Shown here one piece after another: positions 7,603 through 18,176 of a stretch of 64,000 bases of DNA. Position numbers and translations under genes: made by a program. Within the stretch, counting starts at the first letter, position 1. The number at the start of each line of letters is the position of its first letter. The notes beneath the pieces were generated by a model. The model was not told where the DNA came from. It saw nothing but the letters and a program-made list of their open reading frames with translations, and did no database searches. Source of the stretch: JBBRZM01 sp963813635 (GTDB taxonomy: Bacteria; Actinomycetota; Acidimicrobiia; IMCC26256; JBBRZM01); NCBI GenBank assembly GCA_963813635.1, contig CAWEZO010000011.1, positions 558,001 to 622,000 of the forward strand, read 5' to 3'.

Positions 7603-9716
7603 CAAAGTCCTCAGTCTTCGGTCCTTGCGCACGCTGCACTGCGAGCTCCTGAAGCTGGCGGTGCGTGTTGTTGCCGTGCACGGTCGGGACGCGATGCCAG
7701 CTGCCGTCGCTAGCAAGCTCCCACGCGAGCGTGTCGTCGGCAAGGTTGATCTCGAGAATCTCGTCGAGCCGCGCCTGCAACCGCGGGTCGGTGACGGGCG
7801 CAAGCGCTTCCACCCTCCGATCGAGGTTGCGGGGCATGAAGTCGGCCGATCCGATCAGGTACTCGGCCTCCGCAGCGTCGGCACCGAATCGGTAAACCCG
7901 GGAGTGCTCGAGGAACCGTCCGAGAATCGACCGCACCCGAATCGTCTCCGACATCCCCGGCACCTGGGGCCGAAGGCAGCAGATGCCCCGCACGATCAGA
8001 TCGATCCGCGCGCCCGCCTGCGACGCCGTGTACAGCTCGTCGATGAGGTCGGCGTCGACGAGACTGTTCATCTTCAGGACGATCGATCCCGCGCTGCCTT
8101 TGGCGCCTTCGGCGCGGATGCGGTCGGTGAGCTGGGTACGCATGCGTTCGGGCGCGACGAGCAGCTTCCGGAAGCGCGCTTGGCGGCTGTACCCGGTCAG
8201 GTGATTGAAGAGCTCGGTGAGGTCGGCGCCGAGCTGTTCGTCGGCCGACAGCAGGCCGAGATCCTCGTAGAGGGTCGCGGTCTTCGGGTTGTAGTTGCCG
8301 GTGCCGACGTGGCAGTACCGGCGAATCCCGTCGGCCTCCTGCCGGACGATCAGCATGATCTTGGAGTGGGTCTTGAGCCCGACCAGGCCGTAGACCACGT
8401 GGACCCCCGCCTCTTCGAAGACGCGGGCGCGCTCGATGTTGGCCTGCTCGTCGAAGCGCGCTTTCAGCTCGATGAGCACCACGACTTCCTTGCCCTGCTC
8501 GGCCGCATTGATCAGAGAGCGCACGAAGCCACTGTCGGGGCCGGCGGTGCGGTACAGGGTCTGCTTGATCGCGAGCACATTCGGATCGCGCGCCGCCTGG
8601 TCGAGGAACGCCTCGACCGATGTGGCGAACGAGTCGTACGGGTGGTGCACCAGCACGTCGCCTGCTTGCAGCACCCGGAACAGGTCGGGGCGACCTTCGG
8701 GACCGCCGAGCGCGGGTTGGGTCTGCGGCTTCCACGAGTCGTCTTTCAGCTCGGGGCGTCGAAGTGCGTAGAGCGCCCACAGTCCCGCGAGGTCGAGGGG
8801 AGCGTCGACGACCGACACGTCGGAGTCGGACAGCTCCAGCTCGCGGCACAGGACTTCGAGCACGTCGGGAGACATCGTCGTGTCGACCTCGACGCGCACG
8901 ACGTCGCCGAACTTCGTGCGGCGCCGGAGCACCGTCTCGATTGCCTCGAGCAGGTCTTCGTCTTCGTCCTGCAATTCGAAGTCGGCGTCGCGCGTCACGC
9001 GGAACGGGTGGTCCGCGAGGATTTCCATGCCCGGGAACAGCTTGTCGAGGCGCGCTGCGATCACCTGCTCGAGGGGCACGAACCGCTCGTTGTCGGGCAG
9101 CGCCACGAAGCGGGGAAGCAGCGGTGGCACTTTGACCCGCGCGAAGCGTTCCTCGCCCGTGCGTGGATCGCGCGCTACGACCGCAAGGTTGAGGGACAGG
9201 TTGGAGATGTACGGGAATGGGTGTGCGGGGTCGACGGCGAGCGGGGTGAGCACGGGAAAGACGCGTTCCTCGAACACCTCGACGAGATAGCCGCGGTCGT
9301 CGTCGGAGAGGTCGTCCCAGTTGGCAAAGCGGATCCCGGCCTCCTCGAGCGCGGGCGCGACCTCCTTGGTGAAGACGGACGACTCGCGCGCCACTAGCTC
9401 TTCGACCTGCGAGCGGATGGCGCGGAGCTGGTCGACGGTGCTCATGCCGTCGGGGGAGCCGCCGCGGAGGCCGGCGGCGACCTGTTCCTGAAGGCCGGAG
9501 ACCCGCACCTGGAAGAACTCGTCGAGGTTCTGGCTGAAGATCGCGAGGTACTTGGCCCGCTCGAGGAGTGGCTGCGCGGTGTCCTCGGCGAGCGCGAGCA
9601 CCCGTGCGTTGAAGTCGAGCCAGGACAGCTCGCGGTTGAGGAAGCGGGCCGGATCGTCACGCCAGGGAGCGGGCTCGGGCTCGCCGCGGCGGGCTTTCGA
9701 TCGCGGGGTCCAGCAT
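7589..9716 (-). CDS. ppk1: Polyphosphate kinase 1 (5' end frameshifted)
   Basis: Makes polyphosphate from ATP reversibly. The body shows FSQNLDEFFQVRVSGL, the catalytic phospho-His loop YCHVGTGNYNPKTATLYEDL, KTHSKIMLIVR, and the second catalytic domain with SADFMPRNLDRRVE. The conserved N-terminus RFLNRELSWLDFNARV lies upstream of the first ATG/GTG in this frame (GTG at 9601) and no in-frame start precedes it. An ATG at 9716 in another frame (MLDPAIESPPR) joins it after one base change near 9680, giving ~708 residues, the usual PPK1 length. The start is therefore provisional and the frameshift is probably an error. Confidence 0.92.
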
Positions 9717-10054
9717 CACCTCAGCGTACCAATGCCTTCCCGAGACCGACCCGACGCCGGAAACCGTGCGCGGCGACGGCCCGCTCCGCCCGGGGGGGGC
9801 GAACGGGCGGGCCGTCGGAGGCCGGGCCGGAAGGGGGGTTCCGGCTACGGCTGAGGAGGAACGCGGTTGAGGGTCCGTTTCCTCCGGGGCCGCCGATCAC
9901 GCGGCCACAGCGACGTTGCTGCATGCAGGACAGTACCGAGCGCCCATGTCGGGACTGTTTCGACCAGCGCACAAGGGGGTGACAGATGGGTGAACGCTCG
10001 CTCAGGTGATCCGACGAGTGTGAAGAGGGCGCTGCGAGTGCGAGCATAGGAAAC
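9717..10054. other. Divergent intergenic region with two GC hairpins
   Basis: Non-coding gap of 338 bp between the leftward ppk1 start and the rightward MFS gene, so it should hold both promoters. It contains two perfect stems: ACGGCCCGC (9776-9784) with GCGGGCCGT (9807-9815), and GCCGGAA (9826-9832) with TTCCGGC (9839-9845) around a G6 loop. No convincing -35/-10 pair was recognised. No conserved small reading frame was found. Confidence 0.4.
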
Positions 10055-11447
10055 GTGGCTCGCAGCCCCGACATCCGGTACACGGGCGCGACCCCATTTG
10101 CGCGCCTGGCGATGGCTCACGCCGCCAGCATGTGTGGCGACGCATGTGTGACCGTGTCGCTCGCCGGCACGATCTTCTTCTCTGCGACAACCAGCGCAGC
10201 GCGTCCCAAGGTACTTTTGTACCTCGCGCTCACGATGGCACCGTTCGCGCTGATCGCCCCGCTCCTCGGTCCTGCGCTCGACCGCACGCGTGGTGGCCGG
10301 CGCATGATGGTTGTCGTGTCCTGCATCGGGCGGGCCGTCTTCTGCGTGTTCATGGCCCGGTCAGTGACGAAGCACGGCGCCGAGGGTCTCCTGCTGTACC
10401 CGCTTGCATTCGGCACCCTCGTGCTCGCGAAGACGCAACAGATCGCCAAGAGCGCGCTCGTGCCCGCGCTCGTGCCCCGCCACGACGAGCTGGTGGACGC
10501 CAACTCGCGCCTCGCGCTGATCAGCGTCGTCGCCGCCGTTGCCGGTGGCCTGCCTGCGGCCGGCATCTACAAGCTCTTCGGATCGGAATGGTCGCTGCTG
10601 TTCGCCGCCGTCGTGTTCGCGGTCGCCGCAGTGCTCGGGACGAGGATTCCGAAGGCCCGCCACGTTCCGCCCGACGAGACTCCGGTCGAGCGAGCCGAGC
10701 TGCACGCACCGAGCATCGTGTTCGCGGGCACGGCCATGGGGGTGCTGCGCGGCGTCGTCGGCTTCCTCACGTTCTTCGCCGCGTTCTCCCTGAAGCGCTC
10801 CCACGAGGGCGCGCTCTACTTCGGCCTCGTGCTGGTCGCGAGCGCGCTCGGCGGCTTCATCGGCGTCATCGCCGCGCCGTGGTTACGCCGTCACATTCGC
10901 GAGGAGCTGATCCTGGCCGGGGCGCTGCTCGGGCCCGCGATCATCGCCCTCATCGGCGCACGGTCGTCGAACCAGGTCGCGTTCGTCGCCGTGGCGGCGT
11001 CGGTGGCGCTCGGTGCCGCGGCGGGTCGAGTCGGATTCGACAGCATCCTCCAGCGGGACGGCCCCGAGGAGCTGCGCGGCCGCGCGTTCGCCCGGTTCGA
11101 GACCCGCTTCCAGCTCACCTGGGTCATGGGCGCGCTCGTCGCGGTGGTGTTCCTCGATCTGTTGACGGAGCGCGTGGGGTTCTTCCTGATCGCGATCGTC
11201 CTCGGCTTCGCCGGGCTCTCGTACCTCGGAGGGCTCGCGCGGCCCACGACAAGATCGCGCGACCGGTGCGCCGCGTCCCGGCTCAGGCGCGGTCGAACGT
11301 TTGCGTCGCGGGGGCTTGCGGCGTCCGGCCCGCGGGTCGGGGCGTCCACAACACGAGCCGCCGCCGTACGACCTCCCGCCGCGTTACGAGCTCCCGCAGA
11401 CCGATGCGCCGGTTCGCTCCGACCCTCCCGACGCGGGCAAGCAGTAA
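10055..11447 (+). CDS. MFS-type membrane transporter (3' end frameshifted)
   Basis: Integral membrane protein with roughly 10-12 hydrophobic segments and an MFS-like loop GPALDRTRGGRRMMV between early helices. The N-terminal GTG start gives VARSPDIRYTGATPFARLAMAH. No substrate-specific motif was recognised. The frame stays open to 11689, across the start of the next gene, with Arg/Ser-rich non-membrane sequence after ~11230. In the +2 neighbouring frame a natural Pro-rich tail (EPPPYDLPPRYELPQTD) ends at TAA 11447. I therefore infer one frameshift between 11230 and 11330 and a true end at 11447. Transported compound unknown. Confidence 0.65.
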
Positions 11448-11496
11448 GTCGAATCTCGCTGCACACGATCGCCATTGGCGGCTACAACGGAGAGCC

Positions 11497-12768
11497 ATGG
11501 ACTTCGAGCTCCGACCCATCACCCGCGACGAGCTCCCCGCGTTTGTCCGCGTCGACGGCGTGGGCTTCGGCTTCATCCCGGAGCCCGACCGCGCCGATGG
11601 CTGGGCCACGCACGACTTCGATCGCACGCTTGCGGCCTTCGACGGCGACGATCTTGTCGGCGCGAGCCGGAACTACTCGCTCGAGGTGACACCGCCCGGC
11701 GCGTCGCCGATTCCGGCGGCCGGGTTGAGCTGGGTGTCCGTGCTGCCGACCCACCGGCGCAGCGGAATCCTCCGGGCGATGATGGGTGTTCTCCTCGACG
11801 ATGCCGTTGCCCGCAACGAGCCGGTGGCGATTCTCACCGCGTCCGAGGGCGGCATCTATTCGCGTTTCGGCTTCGGCGTCGCGACGCGCGCCCTCGAAGT
11901 GGAGCTCGACCGGGGCCGCGTGGAGTTTCGCGATGCGCCGCCCGCCGGTCGTTTGCGCCTAATCGACCGCTCGGAGGCCGAGGTCGTCGCGATGGACTTG
12001 TTCGAGCAGGTGCGCCGCACCCGCACCGGTGCGGTTGCGCGCGGCCAAAGCCGTGGTGGGGAGACGAGTTCTTCGATCCCCGCCCGAAGCCGCGCGGTAT
12101 CCCGTACGGCGTCGTGTTCGAGAGCGATCGCGGGATCGACGGGCTCGCGAGCTATTGGGTGCGCCGCGATCCCGCGAATCAGGAGGCCGGCACCGTCGAC
12201 GTGTTCGACGTGATCCCGGCAACCGACGAAGCCGGCCGCGCGCTCTGGCAGTTTCTCTGCGAGATCGATCTCACCACCACGATCCACTCCGACAACGTGC
12301 CGGTCGACACCCCGTTGCCGTGGATGCTCGTCTCGCCGCGGGCGATGCAAGTCACCGGCGTCGCCGATTGGCTGTGGCTGCGCGTGCTCGACGCGCCGCG
12401 CGTGCTGGAGGCCCGCCGATACGCAGTTGAGGGCCGTCTCGTGCTCGAGCTGCGCGACGACCTCCGACCTGACGGCGGCGCGGCCGGGCGGTTCGTGCTC
12501 GACGGCGGCCCCGACGGTGCGAGCGCGGCGCGCACCGACTGATCGCCCGACCTCGTGTTGCGTGTCGACGACTTCGGCGGCACCTACCCGGCGCGACACG
12601 CGCTTCGGCGTGCTCGCACAGGCCGGCCAGGTCGAGGAACATACGGATGGTGCGGTGGCCCGCGCCGACGCGATGTTCGCAGCCGACCGCGCACCGTTCG
12701 GCTGGACCCACTTCAAAACACGCTCATCATTCTTGCGTCGCAATCCGGGATGTCACCCCGGCTGCTGA
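11497..12768 (+). CDS. Eis-like GNAT N-acetyltransferase (frameshifted)
   Basis: Eis-type acetyltransferase with a tandem GNAT fold and SCP2-like C-terminus, ~420 residues. The N-terminal GNAT (MDFELRPITRDELPAFVRV) has the acetyl-CoA loop VSVLPTHRRSGILRAMM and SEGGIYSRFGFGVATRA. Near 12050 the frame shifts; the second domain continues with WWGDEFFDPRPKPRGIPYGV and WLWLRVLDAPRVLEARRY. Two more shifts between 12540 and 12610 are needed to join LVLRVDDFGGTY to FGVLAQAGQVEEHTDGAV and the end near GWTHF. Eis enzymes acetylate amines such as aminoglycosides; the substrate here is unknown. The last codons and the stop are supplied by the palindromic repeat at 12728. Confidence 0.75.
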
Positions 12769-12778
12769 CGCAAGAATG
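12728..12778. repeat. 51-bp palindromic repeat, copy A
   Basis: Outer arms CATTCTTGCGTC (12728-12739) and GACGCAAGAATG (12767-12778) are perfect inverted repeats; the inside has CCGGG and CCCGG. An inverted copy with four differences lies at 33680-33730. It sits between the convergent eis-like and hydroxyacyl-CoA dehydrogenase genes, so it may also end both transcripts. It has the size and form of a REP-like element. Confidence 0.8.
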
Positions 12779-12790
12779 GAGGGGAGGCAC

Positions 12791-13527
12791 TCAGCTCCAG
12801 CCTTCGGTGGCGCCTTTCACCATCCCGAACGGCCCGGCCGGCCACCGGAAGCAGTCGACCATCAGCTGATCCACCTCATCGGCCGTCGCGACGCCCTCGT
12901 GCACGACCTTCTGCGCCTCGACGATCATCGCGAAGTAGACACGGTTCGTGACGAAGCCCCATGACATCGCGGTGTCGTTGACCGACGATCGGGTGCTTGT
13001 TGCACGCCGTCGCAACCTCGCGGACGACTCTCGATCGTCTCCTCGCTCGTGTTCGCGCGTGCGACACGATCTCGGCCAGGCGCATGACCGGCGCGGGTGA
13101 GGCCCAGTGCCAGCCGATCACACGATCGGGCCGGTCGGTGGAGGCAGCAGCGCCTGCGATCGGGAAGCCCGACGTGTTGGACGCCAGGATCGTCGTCTCC
13201 GGCGCGGCCCGGTCGAGGTCTCGGAACACGCGGATCTTCAAGTCGAGGCGCTCGGGAACCGCTTCGATCACGAGATCTGCTGCGGCGGCGTCATCGAAGC
13301 GATCGGTGAACGCGAGTCGCAGCGCGCGCTGCGTCGGCCTCCTCACGCGTCAACTTCTGGCGCTCGACGCCACGCTCGAAGCCGTGGCGACCGTTGATCA
13401 CGTGCTCGCGCCCCTGTGCGAGAGCGGTGGCATCGACGTCGTAGCAGAGGGTCTCGTACCCCGCCTTGGCGGTGACTTGCGCGATGCCACTGCCCATCAC
13501 GCCCGCGCCGAGCACGCCGATCTTCAC
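12791..13527 (-). CDS. 3-hydroxyacyl-CoA dehydrogenase (frameshifted)
   Basis: NAD-dependent oxidation of 3-hydroxyacyl-CoA, as in beta-oxidation. The N-terminal Rossmann motif GVLGAGVMGSGIAQVTAKAG is clear. The frame changes near 13320 (continuing DAAAADLVIEAVPERLDLK, ILASNTSGFPI and the catalytic-His region VIGWHWASPAPVMRLAEIV), and again near 13000-13060 (REVATACNKHPIV, then NDTAMSWGFVTNRVYFAMI). The end (RWPAGPFGMVKGATEGWS) comes about 30-40 residues earlier than in typical family members. Three breaks in ~740 bp make decay possible, but conservation across frames suggests sequence error. It is 3 bp downstream of the zincin gene on the same strand. Confidence 0.75.
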
Positions 13528-13530
13528 TGC

Positions 13531-14824
13531 TTAGCCCTGTGGGAGGTCGATGCGCGCGAGCCACAGGCCGGGGGCCTCGAGCTCGGGTCGGGTCGGAAGC
13601 ATCGATGCGCGTTTCCACAGCCGGTTGAGCCCCTCGGGCCCGGCGCGCTCCAGCACCCCCTGACAGAACGCTTCGCCCTGCTCGTAGTGCTCGCGGTCGA
13701 GCTTGAGCCCGAGCAGGCCTTCGATGAACCGGGCAGCCTCGCCTCGCTCGACTCGGTGCCGCTTCATCGCCTCGTGAATCTGGTTGAACGTGGGGACGAG
13801 CTTGCGGCCGATGCGTTCGAGCACGCCGTCGGTGTATCCCTCGAGCACCGACGTGAAGAGCTGAAGCTCCTCGAGCAACGCTTGTTGACGCGGTGACTGC
13901 ATCGCGCCGAGCAGGGCCTCGGGGTGTTCGGCGACGCCGCTCATCGAGCTCGGGTCGGTCGGGTCGATGATCCCGAACTCGGCTTCGAACGCACTGGGGT
14001 CGATCTCGTAGGACGACACGTCAGCGCGTCGCGAGCTCGACCAAGCGCGGCTGCACCCACGGCACCGACCGTTGCGCCGCGTGCGCGACCTCGTGCAACG
14101 CGCAATAGAAGCGGAGGTCGGCGCGCGGTAAGGACCACGCCTCCTCGAACGCGTCGAGGTTCTGCACGACGAAGCAGAGGCTCGGTGCGTCGCTCGTAGG
14201 CAACGGAAGGTCATAGCGACCGAGCGCGTGTTGCGCGAGGTAGCCGATCATCGAGCCGGCCTGCATGCCGAGCAGCACGGGTGCGAGCATCGGCAGCATC
14301 CCGGCGAACATCTCCATGTCGAACGCGCCGCCCTCCATCGACTCGGCCTCGAGCGTGGGGTCCTGCAGGGTGTCGCCGCGCGGCTCGTCTTCGTCGCCGC
14401 GCATCGCGTCGCCGAGGGTCGTTGCCAGCGCCTCGAGCACCTCTCGGAGCGCGTCGAGGTGGAGGTCGGCCCAGGCCTTCGGCGTGAGCACTTGCATGGG
14501 AACGGCGAAGCTGGCGGCAAGACCGGTCTCGGCGACGACGTGCGTCTGCGCCGCGCGCACGAGCTCGGCGAGCTGCTCGCGATCAGCGGGGTCGACCGAG
14601 CGCTCGACACCACCGTCGAGCGCGACCCAGGAGCTGACCTGGCCAGCGATTTCCCAGTTGACGGGCCCTTCCGACTGCAGCATCCGCATCAGATCGGCGA
14701 TGTCGAGCCCGCCCCCGCCGAACGGAAACCCCGGAATGCCGGGGAAGGGCGAGTCCGCACGCGGCGACGAGTCGTCGGGATCGTCGGGATGGTCGGGACC
14801 ACCGGGTTGAGGAGTGTCGCCCAC
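13531..14824 (-). CDS. Zinc-dependent metalloprotease, DUF2342 family (frameshifted)
   Basis: Zincin-like protein of ~430 residues of the actinobacterial DUF2342 family. The metal motif HEVAHAAQ (HExxH) sits in RADLRFYCALHEVAHAAQ. Features before it: a Pro/Asp-rich N-terminus, PFPGIPGFPFGGGG, and the conserved segment VNWEIAGQVSSWVALDG. Near 14030 the frame shifts by one and the C-terminal domain continues with SSYEIDPSAFEAEFG and ends at 13531. The family is found next to various genes and its substrate is unknown. It probably forms a unit with the hydroxyacyl-CoA dehydrogenase 3 bp downstream; the divergent epimerase starts 11 bp from its start. Confidence 0.8.
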
Positions 14825-14835
14825 GCGGCCAGTCT

Positions 14836-15866
14836 ATGGAGGTGGTGTCCGTCGCGATCACTGGAGCCTCTGGGCTGGTGGGCCAGCGATTGCTGACGCG
14901 TTTGGCCGATGATGTCGAGCGCATCGTGGGCCTTGACGTGCGCGAGCCGCAGCGACGGGTGCACAACCTCGAGTTCCAGCAGGTCGACATTGCCCGCGCG
15001 GAGCTGAAGCCGTTGCTCGAGGGCATCGACGTCGTCGTGCATCTCGCAGGCGTCGTCGACCCGATCCCCGACGAGACACTCATGGCGCATGTCAACGTCG
15101 ACGGCTCGCGCCGCGTCATGGATGCCGCGGCCGCGGTCGGAGTCCGCAAGCTGATCAGGGTGTCGAGCGCGTCGGTCTACGGCGCGTGGCCCAACAACCC
15201 CGTGCCGCTCACCGAGGAAGCACCGCTGCGACCCAACGCCGGGTTCTCGCCCGCGCTGCACGCGGCCGAGGTGGAGCGACTGCTCGCCGACTGGCACGAA
15301 GGCCATCCCGCCGTGACGGTCACCACCTTCCGCAGCGCGCCGGTGCTCGGACCGGGCGCGGAGCGGTTGCCGTCGCGGTTGCTCCTCGGCCGGCCTCCGT
15401 TGCGGGTGCGGGGTGCGACGCCGCCGGTGCAAGCCGTGCACGTCGACGATCTCGTCGCCGCGCTCGTGCTCGCGGTGCACACCGACATTCCCGGTGTCTA
15501 CAACGTCGCCGCCGACGGATGGCTCGATGACGAGGCCGCGCGTGAGCTGTTGCCGCGACCGTTCGTGCCGCCGCTGCCGGCCGAGGCGCTCGAGCGCGCG
15601 CTCGCGCGCGTGCCTGGCACAGTGGCATCGGCGACGTGCCGCCCGGGGTCGTGCCGTATCTCATGCACCCGTGGGTGATCGCCAATGACCGGCTCAAGGC
15701 GACAGGCTGGGCGCCGCAACACAGCAACGAGGAGGCGATCCTCGACGGCATCGACGCGTTGCCGGTGCCGCCGTCGCCATTGCGTATCGCCGTGCTGGCC
15801 GGTGCCGCCGTCGCGGTGGGCGCCGCGGCGGGATGGCTCCTCCGCCGCTACCGCAAGCGCGCTTGA
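14836..15866 (+). CDS. NAD-dependent epimerase/dehydratase-like protein with C-terminal membrane anchor
   Basis: Extended SDR-fold protein, ~342 residues. The nucleotide motif is AITGASGLVGQRLL, and VVHLAGVVDP and VSSASVYGAW follow the family pattern. The usual YxxxK pair is absent: the aligned segment reads GFSPALHAAEVERLL, so Tyr and Lys appear to be Pro and Ala. The frame shifts near 15625, after which VVPYLMHPWVIANDRLK leads to a single C-terminal helix (LRIAVLAGAAVAVGAAAGWLL) and an Arg-rich end. So it is probably a membrane-tethered, possibly non-catalytic SDR. Assigning a substrate is not possible. Confidence 0.72.
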
Positions 15867-15873
15867 CCCGGGC

Positions 15874-17061
15874 TCAGCAGGCCGCGATCGCCGCGACTGC
15901 AGCTGCGAGCCGGGCGATCTCGTCGTCGGTGTTGTAGTAGTGCGCCGACGCGTGCACAAGCTTCGGTAGCGCCCGCGCTTCGAGGTCGAAACGGGCGTAC
16001 TCCATCAACGACACCCACACGTTGATCCCCTGCGAGCGCAACGTGACGGCGACGGCGTCGGGCTCGACCCCTTCGACGGTGAACGTGACGATCCCGCACT
16101 TGCGAACGCCGAGATCGTGCACGTCGACCCCGGGGATCGCGGCAAGCTGCTCGCGCAGCGACGCACCCAGGGCGATGACGCGGACCTCGATTGCATCGAG
16201 ACCCCAGCCGAGCGCGTACTCGACGGCCGCACCGAGCCCGAGCTTGCCCGCGATACCGGCTTCGAAGCTCTCGAACCGGCGCGCAGAGTCCGCGATCTCG
16301 TAGCGATCGGCACCGACCCACCGAGCCGAGCGGAGATCGAGCGTGGTGGGCTCGAGACGCGAGACGAGCGCACGCGACGCGAACAGCCAGCCGGTGCCAC
16401 GCGGCCCGCGCACGTATTTCCGGCCGGTGGCCGAGAGCGCATCGCAACCGATCTCTCCCACATCGATCGCGAGCTGACCGACCGATTGGCAGGCGTCGAC
16501 CAGGTAGACGGCGTCGGTGTCGCGCACGACGCGGCCGATCTCGACCACCGGATTGACCAGGCCGCCCTGCGTCGGTACGTGCGTGATCGCCACCAGCTTG
16601 ACGCGTTCGTCGACCAACTCGCTGAGCGCGTCGACCGAGACCTGGCCGTGCTCGTCGTCGGGAATGATCTCGATGCGTGCGCCGGTGTGCCCGGCCATCT
16701 GGAGCAACGCGATGACATTCGAGCCGTACTCGGCCCGAGACGTCAGGATTCGATCGCCGGCGCTGAACGTGGCGGCGAGCGCGTAGAACACGTTGTTCCA
16801 CGCGGTCGTCGCACTGTCGGCCAGCGCGATCTCGTCGGTCTCCGCGCCGACGAGCCGCGCGATCGACGTGTACACCGCGGCCAGCTCGTCGGCCCGGCGC
16901 ATCTCCGCCTCGTAGCCGCCCACCTGCGCTTCGAGCTGCAAGTGGCCGACCACGCGCGTGAGGACCGGGTCGGGTGCGAGCGACGCGCCGGCATTGTTGA
17001 AATGGGCGACGTGCGCGCAGCCTGGAGTGTCGGCGCGGGCCCGTGCGACGTCGATGCTCAT
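15874..17061 (-). CDS. Class V aminotransferase-fold PLP enzyme
   Basis: PLP enzyme of 395 residues in the aminotransferase class V family (cysteine desulfurase / isopenicillin N epimerase-like). The start MSIDVARARADTPG is followed by HFNNAGASLAP, the PLP-phosphate segment DSATTAWNNVFYAL, VDACQSVGQLAIDV with the cofactor Asp, and the PLP lysine in ATGRKYVRGPRGTG. The desulfurase Cys loop is not evident. In mycobacteria the ergothioneine C-S lyase EgtE belongs to this broad family, and the egt cluster here lacks an egtE, so this is a candidate, but a weak one at 30 kb distance. It starts 22 bp after the AhbAB-like gene ends. Confidence 0.82.
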   Translation of the reverse strand: MSIDVARARADTPGCAHVAHFNNAGASLAPDPVLTRVVGHLQLEAQVGGYEAEMRRADELAAVYTSIARLVGAETDEIALADSATTAWNNVFYALAATFSAGDRILTSRAEYGSNVIALLQMAGHTGARIEIIPDDEHGQVSVDALSELVDERVKLVAITHVPTQGGLVNPVVEIGRVVRDTDAVYLVDACQSVGQLAIDVGEIGCDALSATGRKYVRGPRGTGWLFASRALVSRLEPTTLDLRSARWVGADRYEIADSARRFESFEAGIAGKLGLGAAVEYALGWGLDAIEVRVIALGASLREQLAAIPGVDVHDLGVRKCGIVTFTVEGVEPDAVAVTLRSQGINVWVSLMEYARFDLEARALPKLVHASAHYYNTDDEIARLAAAVAAIAAC

Positions 17062-17083
17062 CGAGCCGGGGAGACGTGGTCGA

Positions 17084-18136
<1,053 letters not shown>

Positions 18137-18176
18137 CACCGCACCATCGTCGCCGCGGCGGTGGTCTCGCACCAAA

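Noticed and set aside
7478..9397. Long plus-strand frame of 639 residues
   Set aside because: Antisense to ppk1 with composition typical of GC-rich shadows; ppk1 motifs are unambiguous.
10132..12213. 693-residue frame spanning the MFS and Eis-like genes
   Set aside because: Only the part after 11497 matches a family (Eis-like); the first part is an Arg-rich shadow of the MFS gene.
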